In this document: positions 43,458-52,700 of the stretch, one piece after another | Layout: each line of letters begins with the position of its first letter | Numbering within the stretch: position 1 is the stretch's first letter | Translations under genes and position numbers: made by a program | Assembly: GCF_001636695.1 (NCBI RefSeq) | Contig: NZ_LGEL01000500.1 | Span: forward strand, 1 to 64,000 | Length of the DNA stretch: 64,000 nt | From: Pedobacter panaciterrae | GTDB lineage: Bacteria; Bacteroidota; Bacteroidia; Sphingobacteriales; Sphingobacteriaceae | Reading direction: 5' to 3' | Notes under the pieces: generated by a model | The model's input: the letters and a program-made list of their open reading frames with translations, nothing else | The model's database searches: none | Told to the model about the DNA's origin: nothing

Positions 43458-43637
43458 CTATTTTCCTTGATTTTTCTTTTCGGTAATCTCCGTTCTGATC
43501 TCCTGAGCAAGCCCCTTGATCTCCTGTAAAGCCTTACGCACCCTTGTTCCCGCTGCACTGTTTCCGGCGTTATAAAATTTTTCTACATCAGTTTCTACCG
43601 AGGCTACCACCTCTTTTAATTTCGCGAATTTGCTCAT
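43458..43637 (-). CDS. histone H1-like (Hc1-type) small basic protein
   Basis: 59 residues, ATG 43635-43637 to TAG 43458-43460. Sequence landmarks are MSKFAKLKEVVASVETDVEK, FYNAGNSAAGTRVRKALQEI and KGLAQEIRTEITEKKNQGK. The lysine-rich helical pattern with A-A-G-T-R-V-R-K matches the short histone H1-like (Hc1) proteins found across Bacteroidota. These are abundant DNA-associated proteins thought to compact the nucleoid. It lies alone between the sulfite operon and the candidate small RNA, and is easily missed because of its size. Confidence 0.85.
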   Translation of the reverse strand: MSKFAKLKEVVASVETDVEKFYNAGNSAAGTRVRKALQEIKGLAQEIRTEITEKKNQGK

Positions 43638-43740
43638 AATGTTCTTAAATTAATTGTTGTTTATTTATTCATTTTTTGGTGTTGAACAGCCTACTATTAC
43701 TGTCAACAGTGTAAACATAGAAGAATAAAAATAAATTTAC

Positions 43741-43780
43741 AAATAAATACTACTAATTTAGTATACTTTATTTATATTTG
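43741..43780 (+). promoter_or_regulatory. second copy of the palindromic promoter block
   Basis: The first 32 bases (43741-43772) are identical to 36905-36936; the remaining bases differ only by one extra T. It has the same TACTAATTTAGTA palindrome (43751-43763) and the same -7 element TATATTTG (43773-43780). It faces rightward into a region without a normal-sized gene. Confidence 0.7.
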
Positions 43781-43786
43781 CTTATC

Positions 43787-43942
43787 AATAACATTAATCA
43801 TAAAGATTTTTCATGTTTTGTTTAAGGTTAAACCGTATGCTCAGTGCGGTTCGTTCCATGCTGTGAAGCACGAACATCATACTCGTTTAATTTATATTTG
43901 GTTTTAAAGAGGGGTCATCATAATTATGGTACCCCTCTTTAA
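43787..43942 (+). ncRNA. candidate small RNA, ~155 nt
   Basis: The stretch begins just after a promoter-like block and ends in a strong stem-loop. Within it, AACCG pairs with CGGTT (about 43830-43850), and GTTCGT pairs with ACGAAC (about 43849-43875) around an inner GCT/AGC helix, giving two adjacent hairpins; GGTTAAACC offers a competing fold. A 17-codon ORF (MFCLRLNRMLSAVRSML) starts at 43812 without a clear ribosome binding site and might be translated instead. Sharing its promoter with the sulfite operon suggests a regulatory RNA of the same regulon. It could also be the promoter remnant of a lost gene. Confidence 0.5.
43904..43942. terminator. 12-bp bidirectional terminator hairpin
   Basis: TTAAAGAGGGGT (43904-43915) pairs perfectly with ACCCCTCTTTAA (43931-43942) across 15 bases, followed by TTT on the + strand. 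It stands 11 bases after the stop of the OmpA-like gene on the minus strand, and so can end that transcript as well as the candidate small RNA. Confidence 0.8.
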
Positions 43943-43953
43943 TTTCATCGATG

Positions 43954-45693
43954 TTATTTTAAAATCATTTTAATTTCTGTACGTCTGTTTAGCTGCCTTC
44001 CAGCTGGATTGTCTTTTCCGTTTTTAAATGTGTTTTCTGCAGCAGGAAGGCTTTCACCATACCCTTTAGCTTCTATACGGGAAGCTGAAATACCTCTGTC
44101 TGTTAAATACTTTACTGCAGATCTGGCACGGGATTGCGAGAGATGAAGGTTATATTCTTTTGTCCCTTTACTATCTGTATGAGCGCTCATAACTAGATTT
44201 AAATTGGGGTTTTGCTGCATTCTACTGGCAACTTTGTCTAGAATTACTGTGGCGTCGTTACGGATATTTGCTTTATCAAAATTGTAATAGATGATCTCTA
44301 TATATAACGAATCAGGTTTCTTTTCTTCCGGGGCAGGCTCAATTGCAATTGGAGGAGGAGGCATCACAACTACTTCAGGCATAAAAGTAAAGGAATAAAC
44401 ATCATCCTTTCCTGAACCCTTTTCTCTGTTTGAAGAAAGAAAGCCCGAAGAATTATCTGTCATCTGGAAAGCAAAATCATCGTGACCAGAGTTCATTGGA
44501 AAGCCAAGGTTAACAACTTTACCATCTTTGATCTTGTAAATGTCCAGTCCACCCATGCCTACATGACCATCTGAAGAAAAGAACAGGTTATCCTCATACA
44601 CAAAAGGTGAACGTTCATTACCGCTACTATTTACAGGTGCCCCAAGATTTACAGCATCAGACCACTTGCCATCAGGGTATCTGCTACATTTGTAAATATC
44701 CGTTCCTCCCAAACCGCCCTGCATATCAGATACAAAATACAAGGTCTGACCATCGGGGCTGATAAATGGATCTCCAACAGACCATTTACGATCATCTGTA
44801 TAGCGGAAGGCTTCAGGATCTGTCCACTTTCCATCAACAAGCCTGCTGCTGTACAAGCCAACGTAAATGGTATTGAGCGGCTGCTTAAAATCCTTTTTAC
44901 TTTTGATTCTGGTCATAGTAAAATAAGCTTCTTTTCCATCTGCCGTAAAACTAGCTGTTCCAATATGGTAGTCATTGGAATCTCCCAATGGAAAAAGGCT
45001 AAGCTGATCCCCCTCCATGTAATACAAATGCGTATAAGGATTACCTGTCCACTGGTAAATTCGTCTGTCAGGTAGTTTTGTTCCATCAAATTTTAAAAAT
45101 GGCCTGCTTTTCACAGTGCTTTTAAGCAGGTCTGAAGTTCTGTCTGAGGTAAAAACAATGCCATCTTTATACTTAACTGCAGCCCAGTCAGAAGCATTTC
45201 CATTAATTTTTGTAAGGTTCTCTATTTTAATATCTTTTGGAGCGGCAGTCCAGGCTATAGCAGAATCGCAAGAGGCTATGAGCGTTTGTATCTGCGCAGC
45301 AGGGGCTGTGTTTTGTTGTTGACCATATTGTTGGTACTGGGTCTTAGCCTCGGCATATTTACCCTGGCTTCTCAGTGCATCAGCATACCACAATCTGCTT
45401 TCAGGATTACTGCCAGCCATAGCTGATAAACGTGCATACCATTCTTCTGCTGATTTATAATCACTCATTTTTTGATAGCTTTCTGCTATTCTCTGTGCGG
45501 TGTAAGGCTTCTCTTTCTTTTTCCAGGCTTTTAGATAAGACTTTACAGCCTCACTGTAGTTGTAATGTTCAAATTGCTGATCAGCCTCTTTTATTACATA
45601 TTGAGCATTTGCACCAAAGCCGAGCGCGTTCAATAGCATAAAGAGCATAATGGAACCCAGCACAATTCTATTTTTTATTAATCTTGCTTTCAT
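43954..45693 (-). CDS. OmpA-family protein with TPR and PD40 repeats (RemG-like)
   Basis: 579 residues. A signal peptide ends about residue 30 (GFGANAQ). TPR-like helices follow (about 33-150: QQFEHYNYSEAVKSYLKAWK), then WD40-like PD40 beta-propeller repeats (about 215-425: GDPFISPDGQTLYFVSDMQG, ERSPFVYEDNLFFSSDGHVG), a proline-rich linker, and the peptidoglycan-binding OmpA domain (about 465-578: IIYYNFDKANIRNDATVILD, SAHTDSKGTKEYNLHLSQSR-ARS). Similar OmpA proteins accompany SprB/SprF-type adhesin loci. It is the third gene of this adhesin operon, 15 bases after the PorP gene. Confidence 0.88.
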   Translation of the reverse strand: MKARLIKNRIVLGSIMLFMLLNALGFGANAQYVIKEADQQFEHYNYSEAVKSYLKAWKKKEKPYTAQRIAESYQKMSDYKSAEEWYARLSAMAGSNPESRLWYADALRSQGKYAEAKTQYQQYGQQQNTAPAAQIQTLIASCDSAIAWTAAPKDIKIENLTKINGNASDWAAVKYKDGIVFTSDRTSDLLKSTVKSRPFLKFDGTKLPDRRIYQWTGNPYTHLYYMEGDQLSLFPLGDSNDYHIGTASFTADGKEAYFTMTRIKSKKDFKQPLNTIYVGLYSSRLVDGKWTDPEAFRYTDDRKWSVGDPFISPDGQTLYFVSDMQGGLGGTDIYKCSRYPDGKWSDAVNLGAPVNSSGNERSPFVYEDNLFFSSDGHVGMGGLDIYKIKDGKVVNLGFPMNSGHDDFAFQMTDNSSGFLSSNREKGSGKDDVYSFTFMPEVVVMPPPPIAIEPAPEEKKPDSLYIEIIYYNFDKANIRNDATVILDKVASRMQQNPNLNLVMSAHTDSKGTKEYNLHLSQSRARSAVKYLTDRGISASRIEAKGYGESLPAAENTFKNGKDNPAGRQLNRRTEIKMILK

Positions 45694-45708
45694 AACTTAT
45701 GCTTTATG

Positions 45709-46707
45709 CTAAAAATATCTCGGACTTAACATCCTGGTACTTTTACTTCTAAAATAAAAACCGATTGATACTTCATGAGATCCATTGCTAAAATTCCCTG
45801 ATTTATTCAGGTTATGGTCATATGCATAACCGATCCTCAAACGATCAGTAGCAAATACTTCAACCATGCCTATCAATGCATTTTCTTTAGGGAGGTTCTT
45901 CTGCAGATGGTTCTTACTATACAAGCTGACACCTGTTCGGTAGGATAATCCAAGCCAGATACGTTCGCCCAGTAGAACAAATGAATTGACATCCAAACTT
46001 GTAGGCCCTCCCCGATCATCTTTCAGTAGAAAAGAAGGTTTTAACAGTATTCCCTCAGACAAAGGCACCAACAAACCGGCAGTAAGATAATAATGAAGGG
46101 CGGGCCTTGGAACACCTTTTTGCCTGAACTGATCTTCTGCGGCATAGCGGGCGATCAGATTATCCACTGAAAAACCGGCGAAGAACCTATTATCAGAATA
46201 ATAAACACCTGCACGTGCATCAGGAACCAAAACACTTTCCATTCCAATTGGAATTACCGGGTCGTTATCATCATAAGGATTAAGCTTTGTACCATCAATC
46301 CCCTGTTGCAAAATTCCAACCCCCAGACCAAAAGCTAATCTTGAAGATTCGGAAGCCCCGAGACGAATTCGGTATGCATAATTACCATAAGCAGAAAGTG
46401 TATTCTGGGCACCCCTACGATCACTGGCCACTTGTAGAGCGAGTCCCACATTCCCGTCATTGGCAATTGCATCAACAGCAAAACTAAAGGTCTGTGGAGC
46501 CCCTTTTACACCTGTCCACTGACTTCGGTAAAAGCTATGAAGGTTCAATTGTTCTTTATAGCCGGCATAGGCAGGATTAATATAAATACCATTAAAAATA
46601 TACTGGCTAAACTGTGCGTCCTGCTGTGCCATTGAAAATAAGGATGCAGCGCATATAACGATTGTGATTATGATTTTTTTCACGGCGATTCTTTTTATGT
46701 GATACAT
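45709..46707 (-). CDS. PorP/SprF-family type IX secretion outer-membrane protein
   Basis: 332 residues. A signal peptide ends about residue 27 (SLFSMAQQ). Family marks are QDAQFSQYIFNGIYINPAYA, FYRSQWTGVKGAPQTFSFAV, LSAYGNYAYRIRLGASESSR, WLGLSYRTGVSLYS and LRIGYAYDHNLNKSGNFSNG-SHE. PorP/SprF proteins form a beta-barrel that anchors or assists export of one giant T9SS type B substrate, normally the gene directly upstream, as here (3 bases apart). An alternative start (MKKIIITIV) lies eight codons downstream. Confidence 0.9.
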   Translation of the reverse strand: MYHIKRIAVKKIIITIVICAASLFSMAQQDAQFSQYIFNGIYINPAYAGYKEQLNLHSFYRSQWTGVKGAPQTFSFAVDAIANDGNVGLALQVASDRRGAQNTLSAYGNYAYRIRLGASESSRLAFGLGVGILQQGIDGTKLNPYDDNDPVIPIGMESVLVPDARAGVYYSDNRFFAGFSVDNLIARYAAEDQFRQKGVPRPALHYYLTAGLLVPLSEGILLKPSFLLKDDRGGPTSLDVNSFVLLGERIWLGLSYRTGVSLYSKNHLQKNLPKENALIGMVEVFATDRLRIGYAYDHNLNKSGNFSNGSHEVSIGFYFRSKSTRMLSPRYF

Positions 46708-46710
46708 CTG

Positions 46711-49700
46711 TTATCTATTTCGAAGTAAAGTGATATAACCTTTAAATACCTGCCACTGGCCGGATGTAGTTTTAACCTTCAGAGAATAATAATAGGTTCC
46801 ATCATTCAATCCCTCTCCTGTCCAGTCATTTTTATAGGCTTTACTTCGATATACAGTATTTCCCCATCGGTTTAAAATATTAAGTTCATGAACGGGATAT
46901 AATCCAAGCCCTCTGATTTTAAACTCATCATTTTTTCCATCGCCATTTGCAGTAATTACATCAGGTATGAAAAGTCCAAGAATTTCCTTCTCGATTGATG
47001 AGCTATTATTCGCTGGGACAGCATCTTGTTCTTTAGAGGATATTTCGGCCGTTATTGCGTATTTACCGGGTTCAGTTGCCTTAATACTCAGTTTGAGCGC
47101 CACAGATTCACCACCTCCAAGTGTTCCAATTGTCCATGTTAATTTTCCTGAGGACTGATCGTAAGTAGCTATTCCTACAGGAGTTTGAACATTAACAAAA
47201 CTTAATCCTGGTGGTAGTTGAACTACAACTTTTGCTTCTGTAGCATCATTGGTACTCTTATTTTCGGCAGTGATTGTATTATTAAAAACTTCTCCAATAC
47301 CAATCGGTCTTGATTCTGTAAGAATAGTGACTGCAAGATCTACCTTTACTGCAGATTCACTTACCTTAATACTAAACTGAAGGCTTGAACTGCAATTACC
47401 AGTTCCTGTATAATTATAGGTAATGGTATGTGTACCCACGCCTGCTGTAAGCGGATTAAATGCTGCAGTGGTACCTGTTAATTCAACACCGGGTCCAGTA
47501 AACGTACCACCTGTTGGGTTAGCCACCAAAGTTCTTGGAGGATCTGCCGTAGTCATATCTGCTGTACTGCTTACCAGAGTGATAACAGGTTTAGCATTAA
47601 TGGTTACAGTCAATGGTGCCCGTAAGCTTTCACAACCGGTAGCATTGGTTTGACTGGCCCACCAGGTTACTGTCCCCGCGGTAGCTGTCGACGGAACCGG
47701 AGCGGCAGGCAGTGGACTTCCAGATGTTTCTGTAGTATACCATTTGATATTCTGACCTGTTGCAGTTAAGGCAACAGCAATGTCATTCTGACAATAATTG
47801 ATATTCTGTACTACCGGTACTGCTGGCATTAAAGGTACAGCATTAATCACTACTGAAGTCGCTGGTGAGACACAACCACTAGCATTTTTAACCGTTAAAG
47901 CGTATGTACCTGCAACGAGACCGTTGAAGGTAACACCAGGTTGATAAGTTGCCCCATCAATTGAGTAAGTTAATCCTGCTCCCAATGGTGCAGTAACCGT
48001 AATCGCACCCGTAGCTAGTGCACAAGTCGGCTGTACTGTGGTAGCAATAGCCGCAATCGGTGTTGCAGGTTGAGGGTTAATCACCACTGAAGTAGCTGGT
48101 GAGACACAACCACTCGCATTTTTAACCGTTAAAGCGTATGTACCTGCAACTAGACTGTTGAAAGTAACACCAGGTTGATAAGTTGTCCCATCAACAGAAT
48201 AAGTTAAACCAGCTCCCAATGGTGCGGTCACCGTAATCGTACCCATAGCCAGTGCACAAGTCGGTTGAACAGTTGTTGCAGTAGCCGCAATCGGTGCTGC
48301 AGGTTGAGGGTTAATCACCACTGAAGTAGCTGGTGAGACACAACCACTCACATTTTTAACCGTTAAAGCGTATGTACCTGCAACGAGACCGTTGAAAGTA
48401 ACACCGGGTTGATAAGTTGTCCCATCAACAGAATAAGTTAAACCAGCTCCCAATGGTGCGGTAACCGTAATCGTACCTGTAGCCAATGCGCAAGTTGGTT
48501 GTATAGTTGTAGCAGCAGCAGCAATCGGTGTTGCAGGCTGAGGGGTAATCACTACTGAAGTAGCTGGTGAAACACAACCATCTGCATTTTTAACCGTTAA
48601 AGCGTATGTACCTGCAACTAGACTGTTGAAAGTAACACCAGGTTGATAAGTTGTCCCATCAACAGAATAAGTTAAACCAGCTCCCAATGGTGCTGTAACT
48701 GTAATCGTACCTGTTGCCAATGCACAAGTCGGTTGAATTGTAGTTGCAATAGCTGCAATCGGTGTTGCAGGCTGAGGGTCAATCACTACTGAAGTAGCTG
48801 GTGAAATACAGCCATCTGCATTTTTAACCGTTAAAGCGTATGTGCCAGCAATGAGACCCGCGAAAGTAACATCAGACTGATAAGTAATACCATTAACAGA
48901 GTAAGTTAAACCAGCTCCCAATGGTGCTGTAACTGTAATACTTCCAGTAGCTAGTACACAAGTTGGTTGTACAGTTGTTGCATTAGCTGCAATCGGTGTT
49001 GCTGGCTGAGCGTTAATCGTCACTGAAGTAGCTGGTGAAACACAGCCATCTGCATTTTTAACGGTTAAAGCGTATGTACCTGAAATTAAACCAGCAAAGG
49101 TAACACCGGGTTGGTAGCCAACCCCATCAATTGAGTAAGTTAACCCTACTCCCAATGGTGCTGTAACTGTAATCGTACCTGTTGCCGATGCACAAGTCGG
49201 TTGAACAGTTGTTGCAGTAGCCGCAATAGGAATTGCAGGTTGCGGGTCAATCACTACTGAAGTAGCCGGTGAAATACAGCCATCGGCACTTTTAACCGTC
49301 AGCGAATAGGTACCTGAAGCTAAACTCGCAAAGATAACGCCTGGTTGGTAGGCAGTCCCATTAATTGAGTAAGTTAACCCTGCTCCCACTGGTGCAGTAA
49401 CTGTAATCGTACCCGTAGCCAATGCGCAGGTCGGTTGTAAAGTTGTTGCAGTAGCCGCAATCGGTGTTGCAGGTTGAGGGTTAATCACCACTGAAGTAAC
49501 AGGCGAAATACAGCCATCTGCATTTTTAACTGTCAGCGAATAGGTGCCCGCAGCAAGGCCAGAGAAAGTAACATCAGGCTGATAGGCTGCTGCATCAACA
49601 GAGTAAGTTAACCCAGCTCCCAATGGTGAAGTGACTGTAATCGTACCTGTAGCCAGTGCACAAGTCGGTTGTATAGTTGTAGCAGTAGCTGCAATCGGTG

Positions 49701-52700
49701 TTGCAGGCTGAGGGTTGATCACCACTGAAGTAGCAGATGAAACACAGCCATCTGCATTTTTTACCGTTAAGGAGTAGATACCAGGAGTTATGGCAGTAAA
49801 CGCCGGACTGGACTTATAATCAATTCCATTAATTGAATAGGATAATCCTGCGCCCAATGGGGCTGTAACAGTAAAGCTTCCGGTTACAAGAGCACAGGTT
49901 GGCTGTACAATAGTAGTCACAGCTGCAACCGGAGTAGCTGGCTGGGGATTAATGGTGAAATTTATAACACCGGACAAACAGCCATCTACATCTTTTTTGA
50001 CAATAACCTGGTAGCTGCCAGGATTTAAATTTGGAAATGAGTTACCTGCCTGATAACTGGTACCACCATTAATAGAAAATGTATAACCAGTGGCAAATGT
50101 TGGGTTAGTTATAGTAATACTTCCTGTACCCACTGCACATGTTGGTTGAACAGCGTTAATTACAGGATCTTCAACAGGAAAAGCTATTTGGGCAATAAAT
50201 GGTTCTGAAACACAGCCTGAACTATTTTTTGCGGTTATGGTATAACTGCCCGGGGCCAAATTTGTAAAAACATTACTTGCCTGGTAAACACCATTCAATC
50301 CATAAGTATCAGCAGGGTCTGTAACATCCACCGTAATTGTTCCGGTTGGTACAGAACAGGTTACGGCAACTTGTGAAATGGTGGGTGCAGGTATAGGATA
50401 AGCTACTTTTATAGCAAAGGGAGCTGAAATACAGCCTGCAGCATTTTTTACTGTTAATGAATAATCACCAGGTGCAACAGCAGAAAATAAAACACCCGAC
50501 TGATAAGTCGCCCCATCAATAGAATAAGTTAACCCTGCTCCCAATGGTGCAGTAACAGTAATACTGCCTGTTGGTGTAATGCAGGTTGCACCGGTTGAAG
50601 TAGCAGTTGCTGCTAAAGGAACAGCAGGTGCCGGATCTATTGTAACTGAAGTTGGATTAGAGACACAGCCACCTGCATTTTTCACCGTTAATTGATACAC
50701 ACCCGGTACCAGATTGTTAAAGGTAGATGAAGATTGATAGGCCACCCCGTCAATGGAGTAAGTTAAACCTGCTCCCAATGGAGAATTCACCAAAATGCTT
50801 CCTGTAGCTAATGCACAAGTTGGCTGAACAGCTGTTGCCAGTGGGGTCGCAGGTAAGGCTGGTTGCGAATCAATTACCACTGAATTAGCTGGTGAAACGC
50901 AGCCATCCGCATTTTTAACAGTCAGTGAATAGGTGCCTGAGACTAAGCTCGTAAAGTTAATATCAGCTTGATAGGCAGCCCCATCAACTGAGTAAGTTAA
51001 ACCTACTCCCAATGGTGCAGTGACTGTGATCGTACCTGTTGCCAATGCACAAGTCGGTTGTATAGTTGTAGCAGTAGCTGCAATCGGTGTTGCAGGTTGA
51101 GGGTTAATCACCACTGAGGTAGCTGGAGAAATACAACCATCCACATTTTTAACAGTCAGCGAATAGGTGCCTGAAGTTAACCCGGCAAAGGTGACGTCAG
51201 TTTGATAGTTTAACCCATCAATAGAGTAAGTTAAACCAGCTCCCGATGGTGCAGTAACGGTAATCGTACCAGTAGCTAGTGCACAAGTTGGTTGAACTGT
51301 ACTTGCAGTAGCTGCAATCGGTGTTGCTGGTTGGGGATCAATCACTACTGAAGTAGCCGGTGAAATACAACCATCTGCACTTTTAACAGTTAACGAGTAT
51401 GTTCCCGCAACAAGACCTGTGAAAGCAACATCAGCTTGATAAGCTGCCCCATCAACAGAGTAAGTTAAACCTACTCCCAATGGTGCAGTGACTGTGATCG
51501 TACCTGTTGCCAATGCACAAGTCGGTTGTATAGTTGCAGCAGTAGCTGCAATCGGTGTTGCAGGTTGAGGATTAATCACCACTGAGGTAGCTGGAGAAAC
51601 ACAACCATCCGCATTTTTAACCGTTAAGGAGTATGTACCGGCAATAAGACCTGCGAAAGTAACATCAGACTGATAGGTAGCCCCGTTAACAGAATAAGTT
51701 AAACCTGCTCCCAATGGTGCAGTAACCGTAATAGTACCAGTAGCTAGCGCACAAGTTGGTTGAACTGTAGTTGCAGTAGCTGCAATCGGTGTGGCAGGCT
51801 GAGCGTTAATCGTCACTGAAGTAGCTGGTGAAATACAGCCATCCGCATTTTTAACAGTTAAAGAATAAGTTCCGGCAACAAGACCTGTAAAAGTAACTCC
51901 AGATTGGTAAGCTGCTCCATTAACAGAGTAAGTTAACCCAGCTCCCAATGGTGCAGTGACTGTAATCGTACCTGTTGCCAATGCACAAGTCGGCTGGACT
52001 GTAGTCGCTGTAGCTGCAATCGGTGTTGCAGGTTGAGGGTTAATCACCACTGAGGTAGCTGGAGAAACACAACCATCCGCATTTTTAACAGTTAAAGCGT
52101 ATGTACCGGCAATAAGACCTGCGAAAGTAACATCAGACTGATAGGTAGCCCCGTTAACAGAATAAGTTAAACCTGCTCCCAATGGTGCAGTAACTGTAAT
52201 CGTACCTGTAGCCAATGCACAAGTCGGCTGGACTGTAGTCGCTGTAGCTGCAATAGGTGTTGCAGGTTGCGGGTTAATTACCACTGAAGTAGCTGGTGAA
52301 ATACAGCCATCTGCACTTTTAACAGTTAAAGCGTATGTTCCCGCAACAAGACCTGTGAAAGCAACATCAGCTTGATAAGCTGCCCCATCAACTGAATAAG
52401 TTAAACCTACTCCTAGTGGTGCAGTAACCGTAATCGTACCTGTCGCCAATGCACAAGTCGGTTGTATAGTTGTAGCAGTAGCTGCAATCGGTGTTACTGG
52501 TTGGACGTTAATTACAACTGAAGTAACTGGTGAAATACAACCGTCTGCATTTTTAACCGTTAAATTGTATGTTCCCGCAATGAGGCTGCTAAAAGTAACA
52601 CCAGGTTGATAAGCTGCACCATTAATAGAGTAAGTTAATCCAACGCCTAGTGGTGCAGTAACGGTAATCGTACCTGTTGCCAATGCACAAGTTGGCTGAA

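Noticed and set aside
43893-43900. A third promoter (TATATTTG) just before the terminator
   Set aside because: It would give a transcript of only a few bases before the hairpin and lacks the palindrome.
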